The notes under the pieces: generated by a model | What the model was told of the DNA's origin: nothing | Database searches by the model: none | Seen by the model: only the letters and a program-made list of their open reading frames with translations | In this document: in pieces, positions 1 through 18,990 of the stretch | Position numbering within the stretch: the first letter of the stretch is position 1 | Layout of the letters: each line of letters begins with the position of its first letter | Program-made: the position numbers and the translations under genes | NCBI GenBank assembly: GCA_033239525.1 | Contig: BSYO01000005.1 | Coordinates: forward strand, 25,774,519-25,838,518 | From: Nepenthes gracilis | Taxonomy: Eukaryota > Streptophyta > Magnoliopsida > Caryophyllales > Nepenthaceae | DNA: 64,000 nucleotides | Reading direction: 5' to 3'

Positions 1-908
1 AGTTTTACCTAAGAGAAAGCTTAAGGCTTGCTGTAATATCACTCGGCTGACCAATTTTATTCCCACTCGGTCATGAGGAAAGTTTGTTGGGGTCACTCCC
101 TTATGGGAATGTGTCTGTGGACTTATGTCCATGAATTATCTGCGGACTTGTAGCAAAGTCGAGCGCAGATTCTGAAAATGGATGCGGACCTTAATGTAAT
201 GTCCGAGAACCTTCCTTTATTGAAGATTGAGGATTTTGGGCAATATTCGGAGGCATAATTGGAGGTCCGCGGTTTGGGAGGTCCGCAGACCCGAATGCAG
301 TATGCATACATGGAAGATAACTCAGAAGATTTATTGTGCACATGAGATCAGAAAATATGGGCGTTGTCTTTACAGATTGATGGGCCGTTTTCTATAGAAC
401 CAACAATCAGAGAAAATGTTGTAGATGTGCAAGTTGTCAAGCTGACCACCGTGCGGGTGTGCTCCACGTTAGCATAGTTGTTGCCTTCAATAGCCCATGC
501 ATACATATATTTGTAATTGATTGCTATGGCATTGTGAAAAAAAAAAAAAAAAGCTACGCTGTGTGTGAGAGCACTGAACGAGAGAAGTGTAAGGATTTTT
601 TTGGGAGAGAAGAATGAAGTGTAATCGAGAGTTGTGAGTTTGTGTACTCTGTCCTTCATCTTTGTCTTTGACGAGGCTTGTGTAACCGTGTTGTTCCTGT
701 AACCAGCTCCCACGCGTAGTGGATACATTTGTAGATTGAAATCCTGTGATTTTTTCCTTACTTTGAAGGTTTTTCATATGAAATTTGGCTATATTCTTCT
801 TTTCCACTTTAACTCTCCTTATTGCCGATTCTGTCTGAGTGGCTGTGTGTACGAGGACGTGAGTGTCATCTCACCGTCCGACTAGTTACTCTCCCTTTTG
901 CGCTAACA
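1..908 (+). mobile_element. 3' end of a Ty1/copia-type LTR retrotransposon (or solo LTR plus flank)
   Basis: The window opens in about 84 bases that precede a terminal-repeat-like block. The block starts TGTTGGGG at 85 and ends GCTAACA at 908, so the ends are near-inverted (TGTTGG / CTAACA). A degenerate purine stretch (GAGGAAAG, 76-82) sits just before the TG, where a polypurine tract is expected. No initiator-Met primer site follows 908, so this is a 3' or solo LTR and not a 5' LTR. No coding domain is visible in 1-84; the body of the element would lie left of the window. The copia assignment is inferred from LTR style only. Confidence 0.6.
85..908 (+). repeat. LTR of copia-type family, 824 bp
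   Basis: Bounded by TG and CA. It contains a poly-A run at 537-553 and purine-rich then pyrimidine-rich leader-like sequence. It is followed by TATAT at 909-913. The first 50 or so bases match the block that starts at 63943, with scattered substitutions, which shows a dispersed family. The small open frames inside it overlap one another and look like chance. Confidence 0.6.
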
Positions 909-913
909 TATAT

Positions 914-3221
914 TTGATATAATTTTATAAGATTATATCTGACTTGATAGAATTTTATGCACTTTGATTGAGCTTAAATTTGAATTTAGATGAAATTTTA
1001 AAATTATATAATTAAGTTTGGGTTAGACTTATTGTGCCCAATCCCGAATTCAATCTATATATTAGATTTAGAAATCCCTCTCTATATATTGATTCTCAAT
1101 AATTTTTTTTTTAAATTGTCACAACAACAAATATAAAGGTAAGAAAGGATAATCTTTCTCTTTCATTATCATCCCATTAATATTTGGTAATGACTTTTTA
1201 ACATTTGGTGTGAATTTAAAAATAAGAACTACTTAAATCAACCCATTATTGCTCGGCTAACTCTTTTTTGTATTTTCCTACTCTGAATCTCTCTATAAAA
1301 TACTTGAAGATTTGAATTGTCTTTGTATTCCTTTTCCCACTTAAATAAGGAATGAAACAAAACTTACTTCGTACCTTCGTATTAATTTCTCTTAGTTTTA
1401 CCTAATTATTTAACCTTTTATGCTATGCTTTTTTTTGACAAAGGTCTTATGTCCAAGAAAATTCATCAAATTGAAATTTTGACATATTGAAGAAATAAAA
1501 AATAGATTCAATTATAGAACAAAATTATTTGAAAATAATAATAACAAAATAGAGAATGAAACGTAAAAGAACTTGGCCGTAGATTAAGAGGTTCAAAAGT
1601 TTTATACTAAAAGTTAAGTAAGAAATTATGTTCTAGGAATTATCATGCCGTAATACACAATAAATCAAAAGTTTTCCACATATGTGGCATAAGAAAACTC
1701 AAACTAACCTTAGCTCTTAACCACCAAGAACAAAATGAGTTGTGTTGTTGCATTAAGTTCGACATTTATCTTGATCATCCACACCAAAAAAAAAGACACA
1801 AAAAATCATGTTAATTAATAACTATTTAATTTATATATTTTCAATACAGTTATAACCATATATGGGATATATTTGGTAAACTATAGTTGGAGTGAGGTGT
1901 CAGGAGGTTACGATTATGATGTTCTAATAAATATCAACTATTTCATCCCTTTGACAAAAAATGAGTTGTGAACAGCATTAGATCTTCCACAAGTAACTGC
2001 TATCTAGAAGAATCCACCTCCTCAGCAACATTTGAAGAGAGGAAAGACAGTAGGAGACCGATATTGGCTTTGTACGTGCTATTCGGTACAAATGTCTTAG
2101 TTAAGACGACAAAATTGCAAAAAAAGAGGGGGTTGCAATGGTTGTAGAAATGATAATGCTAAGAACAAGTAAATAAAGGAGCATTGAGATAATACAGAGG
2201 GATATTTCTGAGAAAATATTGATAAGTAATTTTAAAAAATATATCATTGAAAATAGGTACAGCAAAAAATACAAATCCTTTTTCTAAATCACTACAATTC
2301 ATGGTTAACACCAATCATACGGCAAATTAATTTTTGGCTGAGAACCGTAGGAGGATGCTAACATTCATAATTAAATCTAATAATATGCACACAGTTGAAT
2401 TAATAAGAAATTATTTTGTTGAATGCCGTTATCAAAAGCGTTGCCCTTTATTGTGTATAATAAATTATTATATCATTAACATTATTGTGTGGTTATTTAC
2501 TCAAAATCAATTGATTAAATTTGGTCAATTTTGATTGGATTTTGGTTTGGGTTTGGATTGGGCGGCTCTTCGGTCTAATGGCCGTCCTTCTTTTATATGG
2601 CAGTTGCATGCTGTGGCCACACCTATCTGCATCCTCATACTACCACTTTAAGTTACTTGTAGCTTGCTTGTATAATTTTCATTCTGAACTAATAATTATT
2701 TGATGAGTTATATGATACTTGGGAGAGTAGAATAAAATTATTTTTAGCTTTTGGATTTAGATTCAGTATTAGAGATTACTTGATATATTTATTATATTAG
2801 AATAAGTATTTATTCTTTAAAAACTTTAAAATAATTAAAAATATATAAATTATGTAATATAGTAAAAAGGAACAGTAAATTGATCAACTTTTCAAATAAA
2901 ATAGACAAGTGTGTAGGATCAAGATCATTTGACTTTGTTACTACTAAATAATATGATGTTATTTTTTTAGAATTTATATTTTTAATGTTTGAAGTATCTT
3001 TTCGGCTACTAACTTTTGAGTTTATATTTTGGAGTTATTTAAATAATACTCATCCAAAGTTCTTTTCCTCGTCATTTTTTCAAACCTCTCCTTTCTTCGT
3101 CCATAAAGGAAGAGATGTGCAGAACCTTTAAATAGCAAGCTCAGTCCCATTGATTGCCTATCTATTTATTAAACCTTTCCAACTTTAGCTGGCATGCAAT
3201 GTTTTCCTATAGACAAAAAGC
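914..3221. other. AT-rich intergenic DNA, no gene seen
   Basis: About 2.3 kb of AT-rich sequence with only short chance ORFs (for example 2334-2534 and 2521-2703). I see no splice-linked exons, RNA gene or complete transposon here. It lies downstream of the minus-strand CRK gene. Confidence 0.6.
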
Positions 3222-4433
3222 TATAATACAAACAGTTATAATTTAAAAATTTGGTAGTCGAAGTAAACTTAGTTTAAAAACTGTTACTGGGTGTGGAGTT
3301 GTGCTTTCAACTATTGGTGAGGTATTGTATAGATGATTCATTTTATCCTTGCATCTCGTACCTCTTTCTTCGAGTTGCATTCTCATTCTACCAATTTAAA
3401 CTCCTAGTTGTGGTCTAAGATTATGAAAATTTTTTTTGTTGTTGTTGGATCCTATTGATCGAAAACTTACATTTTTCTACTAGAATCACCATTGTTTTCA
3501 ATAAAGTTTTTAATTTTTAATTAATTAATTAATTAATTTTTATTTTTAAAATTTTTTTTACATTTCCTACTTAATTCTGATAATAATAATATTATTATCA
3601 ATATTGGCAACACTTGAATCATCATGTTAAACTCAAGGTAAGGATTATTGTACAACAATAGAAAAGTTTGCGTCTTTTTCAAAATATATAGGCTTGCTAC
3701 TTATAAGCTAAAATAATGATAATAAGAGTCTAATTTTAGGGAAGCAAAAAAATAATAATAATGCATCTCGAGTAGAACCGTTCTCTACCATTATATTCAA
3801 TTTTATATATATATCCTTGAAGCAACTCAAATTTTTTCTTGGAATAGTGAAGAAGGAGTTGACCACATAGAGCATAGCGCTAGTAGCCTTGTAATAATTA
3901 CCATAATGATAATTTTGAAAGATATTACACCTATAATTAATAAATAAATATTTAAAACTATTTATCTCCGAAAAGTTTCTTAGACAACTTTTGTGTTGCC
4001 AAAAGGTTTATTCCGTTCCATACAGACTATTACCTTCTACTTTATAACTAATGAATTGGAATTTCACTTATTACTATATTGACTTACTCCAAAAGGCACA
4101 TCTAATATTAACAAATTCATCATTAATTCTACCTAATAGGTAAAATGAAAATGAGAAGAACAACATCATTCTTTATTGTATACTTCAAATTAATACAAGT
4201 GAAATTTGAATAGATAAAGTCCTTATCATTCACCTACTAAGGAAGTTATTAAATATATGTCCATGCATTTAAAATATTTGGCAACTAAAGCAAATATGTC
4301 AGTAAAATTTTTCACAGGAAGTTACTCGTTGCCACATTATATATCTTGATTACAAACCATGGCTTACCATCAACGCAAGGATGGGTCCATATCAATAGAT
4401 GGTGATCATTTTATAGTTTCTCCTTCACATTTC

Positions 4434-10522
<6,089 letters not shown>

Positions 10523-10775
10523 AGTAGCAGCCTGTTTGGCGGATCAAGCAGTCTCCAATTACTATTTCCTCTTCGTGAAAAGGGAATGAATTCTACTCAT
10601 CTAAAAACAGAAAGACAAAAAGGAAAAGAAAAGGGAATGAATTCGGCAGCCATGGACGAGGTCCGTACCATCAGGAAAGAACAGGGAAGGTTTGTAGGAG
10701 AAGATCATTTGCGTGGCTGCCTTTAATTCCTTGGTTGTATTTGCACTGCTGCTTGCTTGTTTCGGAATGGCTTTG

Positions 10776-10781
10776 AGTCAA
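10776..10781 (-). promoter_or_regulatory. W-box (TTGACT) upstream of the CRK start
   Basis: The plus strand reads AGTCAA, i.e. TTGACT on the gene strand, about 254 bp before the ATG. W-boxes bind WRKY factors and many CRK genes are WRKY-responsive. The motif is short and could be chance; no clear TATA box was found. Confidence 0.35.
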
Positions 10782-11483
10782 CTATTTTAATTATTTTTTT
10801 ATTTTGTGTTCTTTCTTCTTTTTTTTTTTCCCCCCTTTTTGATTTTTCATTATTCTGTATATTCCCTTTTATTTCTGAAACAAATGACAGGTACTTCTAT
10901 TATACACTTGCTGTTATTTTTTCTTTAAAAAATTACAATATGATCCATTTTAATTTTTTTAAAATAATTCATGTAAATTAGCTTTTTCATTTAAATGTAT
11001 AAAATTTTAAGGTACTATTTTTAGTTTAATGCTACATTTTAAAAATACATCAAACATTTTTTATATTTGGATACTTTTTAAAGTCCTCCCTCTAATTAAA
11101 TTTTCTTATAATTTTAAAAGATATGGCTGAGTGACAAAAAAAATAAAAAAAATTTATTTATTTTGTATTTTATTGACATATCATAATGTTCACCTTCTAT
11201 CTCTTGTCACATGATTCAAGAGAACAATGCAGCTTATTTAGTAGGAGGATTATAATAATTTTTGTATAATTGTTTGATTTTTTAGAGTTTTTGTTTGGTA
11301 CCATGTGTTTTTTTAATAAAAAAAATAAAAAATGAATGAATATATTTTTTAAAGAAATATTATTAACAATTATTTAATAATTTAACAGCAACCACTAATA
11401 CCACACTAACCAAACATTGTTTTTGTATTGAACACTTTTAACAATAACAACAAATAATAATAATAATTTCATAGTAAATAACC

Positions 11484-11484
<1 letters not shown>

Positions 11485-11527
<43 letters not shown>
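11485..11527. repeat. (ATA)n microsatellite, about 14 units
   Basis: Perfect run of ATA/AAT triplets read directly from the sequence. Confidence 0.92.
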
Positions 11528-11529
<2 letters not shown>

Positions 11530-12307
11530 TTTCTACTACTTAACTAATCATGAACCTAAAACTTTTACATTTATTGAACACATGATGAGTAAGGTACCTT
11601 TAGGCTTCTTAATCTAAACAATTTTATCATTTGATGGGTACATATGATAGTTCTAATAATAAAATTACAGGTATTTTGTGTATGTCTTTATTGAAAAATT
11701 TTAAAAACTTCAAGAATTGACATAGGTTACACAATGACTTTATTTTATCGACCACTTATATTTTTTATAATTAATCATTCATTATGTTTAGGCTAAATTA
11801 GGTACTAGTATGTAAAAATTTTAGTAGATATATTTGAAATGTACCAGAATAATGGGTTTGATCCAAAGAGCTTTGTTATGAGCCTTAAATCAAATAATTT
11901 GAATTTTGTATACTACATATAAAGAAGAGGTTGTCTAATTTAAAATATCAAACTAAAATATTCTCTAATATTAGTCAAACTAGAATACAAAGATTTTAGA
12001 ATAATTACTATATTTTTTTTTAGCAGAATGACAATTATAAATTATGAGAAGAAATATTTAAAATTTGTTAAAAAAGTAGTGCCGTACACTAGAAAATATC
12101 ATTGAAGAAAAATTTTGAAGAGTAGCTCTCCATTATTCTTTTCAGGAAATGTAATAATATTCTCTCAATTAAAGTATTTTAAAAATAGCCCAATTTCTTT
12201 CTTTTTAAATAAAAAGAAAAGAATAAAGAATATAAGTCTTCTGCCATAGAATTTTTTTCACGAGTGTTTGGACTTCATTCAACTAATGTTTTGCTTGAAT
12301 TGGGATT

Positions 12308-13303
12308 TGATAGGAACGCTAGTAGCAAGCTGGCCTACAGAAGAAAACGACCCAAATTCTCAGCGGTCTATCTTTGCTGAGGACAGCCAACGCTGTCGTT
12401 GATCGGTAGAGAAGCAAGTGGGCCAGCAGAGACCCAAGATCAGTATAGCCCATCTAAGCTTAGGATAGTCAACGATTCCATTGACCGACAAAATGAAAAG
12501 TAAGCCGGTTACGACCTAGGATGAACGCAGCCCATGTCCTGATTGGCCCACACGTCTGTCTTAAAGCCATAACAGCCGTCTGCCCTAACTTTTTTGCATC
12601 TCCAAGAAGGCAATATTTACTATAATGGTCATATTCAGAATCAATGCACATCCCGGGAGAAAGGCACCAGATTCCACGCATGATCTACAGAAAACCCTAA
12701 TTGTTACCAAGTGCAGAAGGAGATCAGCCTCATTGACTGTTACAGTTAGAGATGACAATCACACCTACATCAGAAAGGCAACGATCTCCCATAGAAGGCG
12801 AGCATCTAACCTCGCTGCATAAGGAAGGCAGCCATGGCCATGGCTATAAAAGGCCCTAGAAGCTCACTCCTCAGGGCACGCTCTAAACACGCTCTCAATC
12901 GCCTACTAAAGCTCTCAAGCAAACTCAAATTCTCAGAAGCTCTCTAACTTTCTCAAGCATCCTAACGCTCTCTCTCTGCTACTAGTTTCCTACGAACTCA
13001 GTATTTGGAGACACTGCTCGTCATGAGCAACAATAAAGATACTCTCTCTACGAATGCACTCCCACCTTCATCCGCTAATACTCACCGAGCATCTATTTCT
13101 ACATTCTCTACATCCACCTTTATTTTCAGAAAGCCGATTACTGATTTGAGTATCGAAATATTTTTGGTGGGACCAAATTTCGTCATTACTTGACCTCTTA
13201 TTTGAAGTTGTGGTGTGCAGAATTCGAGACTCAATGGACGAAATTGAAATCCGACGGATAACTCAATCCGAATTTGTTCGAAACTTAAATTCAGGACAAA
13301 TCA
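12308..13303 (+). repeat. Element A 5' LTR, 996 bp
   Basis: Starts TGATAGG and ends AATCA, pairing with the 3' LTR at 21947-22942, which has the same length. A TATA box (TATAAAA, 12845-12851) sits mid-LTR, consistent with U3/R. The primer site follows at once. The open frames inside are not genes. Confidence 0.88.
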
Positions 13304-13304
13304 T

Positions 13305-13320
13305 TGGCGCTATCTGTGAG
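13305..13320 (+). other. Primer-binding site of element A
   Basis: TGGCGCTATCTGTGAG lies one base after the LTR. Element B has TGGCGCCATCTGTGGG at the same place. The position and shared TGGCGC core mark it as the minus-strand primer site; the tRNA was not assigned. Confidence 0.7.
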
Positions 13321-13375
13321 AACACTAATTAAAAGCCGACCACTTTCATCCTTAAAATCAATTTCATTAAACAAG

Positions 13376-14890
13376 ATGGCGAACGCTATAGAGCCCAAGC
13401 TAGCACTCTCGCTAGAGATGTTGTCTTTCCTAACCAAAACCACTCAACTAGTAATCTGGTCGAAGAGCAGCTAACACCATTCTTCCTTAACCTGGTGGAG
13501 CAGATTAACAACATAGCTAAAATGCTTCAGATACTCTACAACCGCCAGAGCAATAAGAAGCAGGGGGCTCCGCCCTCTTCAATTCCTCCTCCAGTCTCCA
13601 GGCGGGGAGGCTAGAGGAAGAAAAAGCTTGCCAAGAAGGCTACAAGTCTAGGCAACTCTTGTGCTCTGGAAGCCTCTAACGCCTAGAGCCGTCTAAGGTT
13701 TGAAGGGCGCTTGGGCCACGGCACTCCAGATGAGAGCCCCGAGAGAAGAAACCCCTGATATACTTGAGACAAGCTACGACCTCAGGCTCAAGAGGGAGCC
13801 TCCCGAATTGTTCGATCCACTAGCGATAATAGCAGGCCGGCTACTCGCCGCATAGTAGAAAGAACAGAGTTTGGGATATATCTCAACTCCAAGAGATCCG
13901 AAAATGCCTCCCGAACAGAGGTAAAAGTCAAAAAGATCTGAAACTGCATGTTCAAAGGTGACAACGAACACGTCGTCAATCTGGAGAGATCTCTTTTTAC
14001 TATTAAGATCTTAAATCATCCATTGTCGACCAAGTTCAAAATACCAGCACTGGAATATTACGATGAGAGCACTGATCCCATGGACTATCCAGATCACGTC
14101 CGCACCAATCTAAGTTTCCAAGGCCTGGAGGATGCAGTAATGGGCCGATGTTTCCCCCTCACCTTGAAGGAAGATGTCCGGATCTGGTTCTACCGGCTCC
14201 TCTTGAACTCAATCCAGAGTTTTTGGGAACTCGTCGATCTCTTCTTGGCCCAGTACGCTTCCAGTTGCTGGGAAGAGAAATAACTTTGGTATCTCTCCCA
14301 CATCGAGCAGAAATAGGGAGAAAATCCAAGGAAGTTTCTAGAGCAGTTCGCGGCAGAAGTTAGAAGAATCCCAAAGCTTATCAAAGAGATAAAGCTTGGC
14401 AATTTTATTTTTGTATTGGCACACGGTTACTTCTTCAAGCACCTAGTCCACAAGAACCCGCCTACTTTTCGGGAAGTGGAGGCGATCACCAGTGCATGCG
14501 TGGCCACCGAAGAAGCCAATGAGGAGAAGCATCTTGAACGGACCAACTAGCCTCGCTCTTTCCCGGCCGAAGAAAAGAGGAAGAGCGGTGGTGGTGGTAA
14601 TTCCCATCGAAAGTAGCACAGGACCGAGTACTAGACCGTAAGGAATAGAGGCTGATCAACCTGACTCCTTTCAATGACACACGAGCCAACATCCTTATAT
14701 CGATCCATGGGGAGAAGTTTCTTAAGTGGCTAAAACCACTAAAGAATACGGAGGGAGAAAATCCAGCGAAATACTACTATTTTTATCGATCTTTAGGACA
14801 CATCACGGAGGACTGCAAGACACTCTAGCGGGAGATTAAGGAGCTTATTCGAAGGGGCCATCTCACTAGGTTCATCAAGAGCCCTGGGTA
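13376..14890 (+). pseudogene. Element A gag (broken)
   Basis: Capsid/nucleocapsid polyprotein that would package element RNA. The ATG at 13376 begins a MANAIEPK-like start matching element B gag at 26410. The retrotransposon gag core is clearest at 13948-14283 (PLSTKFKIPALEYYDES, then a conserved ...DVRIWFYRL block). The zinc-knuckle region near 14770-14820 keeps GHITEDC, but its first Cys is Tyr. Stops and frame changes occur throughout, including TAA after 14280, so no full protein can be made. Confidence 0.8.
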
Positions 14891-15164
14891 GAGTTCTGGC
14901 ACCTCCGGTGGGGGAGGGTCAGATCTATTCCAGCTGCAAAATCGGATCGCGGTTGGAGTGGTCAACATGATAATAACCTGACCGCCCAAGACCCAAGCAG
15001 ATCATAAGGAGTGGCAAGCTGGATGCAAGAAACAGAGAGTCGAGGAAAATGTCATTAGCTTTAGTGATAGTGACATGGCTCATGTAATCTCCCTATATTC
15101 TTATCCCCTTATTGTATCTGTACTTATTTTATATGGTACTGTGGACTATCCGTTAAAACGGGTC

Positions 15165-15480
15165 TTTTTTGATAATGGAAGCTCAAAAGATTTTCTTTAT
15201 CTCGATACCTTCTTTTAACTTGGTCTAAAAAAGAATCAGCTAAAACCTGTCAAAGGGACACTATATGACCCAGACAATAAACTTGTGGCTATCCAAGGGA
15301 CAATACAGTTGAAGGTCATCTTCTGTACGTACCTTAGAACGACGAGTCAAACACTCACCTTCCTGGTGGTCGACCTTCCCTCCATATACAATGCTATCCT
15401 AGGCCGGCAATCCTAGCACCGTTTGGAGCCATCACCTTAATACAGTACTTGAAAATAAAATTCCCAACAGCATGCGGTAT
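15165..15480 (+). pseudogene. Element A aspartic protease region
   Basis: Contains FFDNGSSKDFLYLD, with DNGSS as the retropepsin active-site variant usual in this family, and the downstream LGR motif near the flap end (YNAILGR). Stops interrupt it (about 15218 and 15414). It lies in the expected order between gag and RT. Confidence 0.75.
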
Positions 15481-15639
15481 CGGTAAAATGTTGGGTGACC
15501 AAGTAATTGGGCGGAAATGTTACATGTCCCAGATTGCCCCAAGCGGCGACAAAAGACTTGCAGGAGAATCGGACCATCGAGATGAAGTAACCTTGTAATA
15601 GGCGCAGTCTAGTGAGGCCATCGACCCAATACCACTGAA

Positions 15640-16445
15640 TCTGGAGGACCCGAAGAGGTGTGTGCAAATCAGAGGCTCACTCACCGGTCCCTTACGTGAC
15701 AAGCTGATAGCGTTTTTTAGACAGAATGCTGATATTTTTATGTGGACATCCGCTGACATGCCTAGGATTTCGGTTGGAGTAATGGTCCACAAGTTCGACC
15801 TCAATCCTGGTCGCATGCTCGTCAGACAGAAGTGGAGGAACCACTTCGTGGAGAAACTCATAATAATCTAGAAAGAGGTGAAGAAGCTGTTGGATGCCGG
15901 CTTTATGAGAGAAGTCAATAACTGAACTAACTCTCCAACATCATCCTGGTAAAGAAAGGCAACGGAAAATGGCGGATGTGCGTCGACTTCACCGACGTCA
16001 ACAAAGCCTATCCAAAGGACTACTTTCTTTTGCCTAGGATCAACTTGTTGGTAGACTCGACTTTTAGACACAAGCTATTGAGTTTTATAGATGCGTATTC
16101 GGTCTACAATCAGATCTAGATGTGCCTGGAGAACGGGGAGCACACATCATTCATGACCGACCAAGATACCTACTATTACAAGGTCAAGCCTTTCGGTCTA
16201 AAGAACGTAAATGCTACTTATCAAAGGCTTGTGAACAAGATGTTTGAGAAGCAGATCAACCGCAATATGGTGGCATATATCAACGACATCTTTGTCAAGA
16301 GTCGGACTACCACCGACCATATTCACGATCTAACTGAATCCTTCGAGATCCTCCGTGCACACCAAATGAAGCTGAATCCATCAAGATGCGTCTTCGGAGT
16401 ATCATTAGGGAAATTCCTGGGTTTCATCGTCTCTTAGCAAAGGAT
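15640..16445 (+). pseudogene. Element A reverse transcriptase (broken)
   Basis: RT would copy element RNA into cDNA. The recognisable stretches run from 15662 (ending in IFMWTSADMP...) and from 16120 to 16437 (TSFMTDQDTYYYKVKPFGLKN, then NATYQRLVNKMFEKQI). The catalytic YVDD motif is replaced by YIND at about 16279. Stops at about 15869 and 16118, and a frame change between them, separate the two halves. Element B carries the same segments with YVDD retained. Confidence 0.85.
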
Positions 16446-16619
16446 TAAAACGAACTCAGAGAAGATCAAGCCTCTCAAGGACATGTCACTGCCACGGAGC
16501 GTTAAGGATGTCCGGAGGCCGACAGACTGGCGGTGCTGTCCCACTTCTTGACAAAGTCGGCGGATAAATATTAGCCTTTTTTCAATGCTCTAAGAGGAAC
16601 GAAAGTGAACAGTTTTTAG

Positions 16620-17520
16620 TGAATTGCGGAGTACTAGGCGGCCTTTGATGAGTTGAAGTAGTATCTAGCCAATCCACCGTTATCGATGTCACCCAGAGAT
16701 GGAGAAGAACTGTACCTCTACTTGGCGGAATCAGAGGTGGCTCTCTGCTCAGTTCTCATATGCCAGAATTCTAACGCTCAGCGATTGGTCTACTATGTGA
16801 GCAAAATGTTGATCGGCGCAGAGACCTGCTACCCGCGCATTGAGAAACTTGTCTTGGTGCTTGTCTTCTCAGCTCGAAAACTGAGACCATATTTTCAGGA
16901 TTATCGCGTGGTTGTTTTGACCGACTAGCCACTGAAGAACATCCTCCAAAAACCTGATATTTTTGGACAGCTGGTAAAGTGGGCCATCGAGTTGAAAGAA
17001 TTTGACATTGAATTTCGGCCTAGGCGAGCTATTAAGGGGCAGGCCTTGGCCGACTTTATAGTCGAGATCACAACCCCAATCATCGATGAACATCCCACTG
17101 AGGGTGCAGATCACCTCCTAGAAGAGCCAGAATGGGTCCTCAACGTGGACGGTTTGTCCACCAACTCAGGTAGCAGAGCCAGAGTGGTCCTAAGGACCCT
17201 AGATAGGTTTGGGGGTGAAGTACTCCCTCAAGTATAATTTTTTGGTCACCAACAACGTTGTGGAGTACAAAGCCCTGTTAGTTGGATTATAACTTGCCAA
17301 ATAGTACTTAGCCAAATGGTTGACCGTCTATAGCGATTCAGAGCTGGTTGTTGACTAGATTAACTGGAGTTTCGAGGCGTACAACCCTCTCTTTGCTAGA
17401 TACCTCGCCAAGGCGAAGGATGCAATTTGGAGATTTGACAACCTAAGTCTAAACCACGTCCCAAGAATTGAGAACTGGAAGGCCGACTAACTTGGCAAAG
17501 CGGCAACACCCGAAGATCTA
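16620..17520 (+). pseudogene. Element A RNase H and second plant-type RNase H (broken)
   Basis: The first domain (about 16686-16990) has EELYLYLAESEVALCSVL and the ARKLRPYFQ block typical of the RT-linked RNase H. The second (about 17110-17520) starts WVLNVDGLSTNSGSRA, equivalent to the VDGSS start of the archaeal/plant-type RNase H acquired by the Tat lineage. Stops at 16926 and 17235 break the frame. Confidence 0.8.
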
Positions 17521-17610
17521 GAACAGTACTTGAGGGACATAAGGAAAGTTTTGAGCACTCCCAACTTAGAGGAACAGGAAGCGATGCAAGTCTCCGACGT
17601 CAAAAACTAG

Positions 17611-18600
17611 ATGATACCATATTGGAGGTATCTAGCGGACGGAACAATGCTAAAGAACGTACATGAAGCCAAGCGAATCAAGAAGACGATCGGCTGGTAC
17701 ACCATAGTTGACAAACCGCTGTATCGTCGTGGATACTCGACCCCGTATCTCCAGTGTCTTACTCCTGAGGAGGTCGACTACACCTTGAGCGAAATCCACC
17801 TCGGGATATATGGATCACATATTTGTGACAAAAATCTACCATTCAAAATTATGTGCCAGGGATATTACTGGCCTATAATAAAAAAGGACGCACTGAAGTT
17901 TGTGAAGAAGTATGAGCATTGTCAACTCCATGGCAATCTCCACCACCAGTCGCCCACGGAGCTGACATCCCTCCAACTTCCTTGGCCCTTTGCGCAATTG
18001 GGGCTCGATATTCTCGGCCCATTTTTCATTGCAACAGGGAAAAGGAAGTTCATTATCGTGGGCATAGACTACACCAAATCGGTTGAAGCCACCCCACAAG
18101 CCAAGATCACCGAGTACAATGCTCTAGAATTCGTCCGTCAGAGTATCGTGAGCAGATTTGGCATTTTCGAGATCATTGTGACTGATAACGGAACTCAATT
18201 CTCAAAAAAGTACTTTACCAAGTATTGCACCAATTTGGGCACCAGACTGATCCACACTTCGATAACCTGCCCCTAGGCAAACGGACAGGTTGAAATCACC
18301 AACCGTACGCTACTCTATGTCTGAAGACTAAGTTGAAGGACGCAGGGGGCTCTTGGCTCAACAAGCTACCCTCCGTCCTATGGTCATACTGGACGACTCC
18401 AAAGGAATCAACTCGTGAGACTCCATTCAGTCTTTGCTACGAGACTAAGGCGATATTACCGGTTAAAATCGGGCTACCAAGCCTCTGGGTCGAAGCATTC
18501 GTTCAACTCAACAACTCCCAAAAGATCAGAAAATACCTAGATCTACTGGGAGAAGCCCATGACGCAGTTAGGGTGCGCACAGCCGCTTACTAACAACGAA
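17611..18600 (+). pseudogene. Element A integrase (broken)
   Basis: The integrase would insert element cDNA. The longest clean frame is 17611-18276 (221 codons). The HHCC finger is damaged (KKYEHCQLHG, with the first Cys now Tyr). Core acidic residues are visible as LDILGP (first D) and VTDNGTQFS (second D). The E-containing block (GQVEI) follows a TAG stop at 18274. A C-terminal segment continues near 18640-18845 (LFPNWKDPFLVF). It is in order after the second RNase H. Confidence 0.85.
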
Positions 18601-18831
18601 TTGCTCGCTATTACAACAAGAAAGTCAAAGCACAGGAATTGAAGTTGGGGGGCCTGGTCTTGCAAAGCATAGAGGCTACAAGCAAAATAGTCGACCGGAA
18701 TGAGCTTTTTCCAAACTGGAAAGACCCATTCCTTGTCTTCGCCGTCTGCGGAATGGAGTATACAAACTCTGAATCCAAAATGGTATATCGGTCCTACAAC
18801 GTGGAACACGGTTCACGTCTGCATGACCGAA

Positions 18832-18990
18832 TAAATCCAAAATGACCTGTAAGTGATCGAATAAAATCCTGTTCATCCAAGCCACCTGTAAGCAGTCGAA
18901 TTAAACCCTAGTCATCTAGGAGGCCTGTAAGTGATCGAATAAAACATTGGTCCACCAAGTGGCTCATTTGCGGTCTAATACTAAACCTTA
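18832..18990 (+). repeat. 40-bp tandem repeats of element A, about four units
   Basis: Units of 39-40 bp (18833-18871, 18872-18911, 18912-18950, 18951-18990) share a TCATCYAAG...CTGTAAG...GTCGAATTAAACC pattern. Element B has the same repeat family at 32069-32300, also just after integrase. Confidence 0.8.

Larger units (their letters stand above)
10590..12307. other. AT-rich region between CRK promoter and element A
   Basis: CRK upstream DNA grading into AT-rich spacer. It contains an (ATA)n microsatellite at 11485-11527. The stretch 12054-12245 resembles 61690-61850, suggesting a dispersed repeat. No gene is visible; the ORF at 10757-10981 is T-rich and unsupported. Confidence 0.6.

Noticed and set aside
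348..807. Minus-strand ORFs in the left LTR
   Set aside because: They include homopolymer-encoded Phe runs, overlap each other, and lie fully within an LTR.
15437..16071. Minus-strand ORFs opposite the element A RT (15437-15667, 15520-15861, 15868-16071)
   Set aside because: They mirror conserved plus-strand pol sequence; the same shadows recur opposite element B RT. The true antisense gene lies further downstream.
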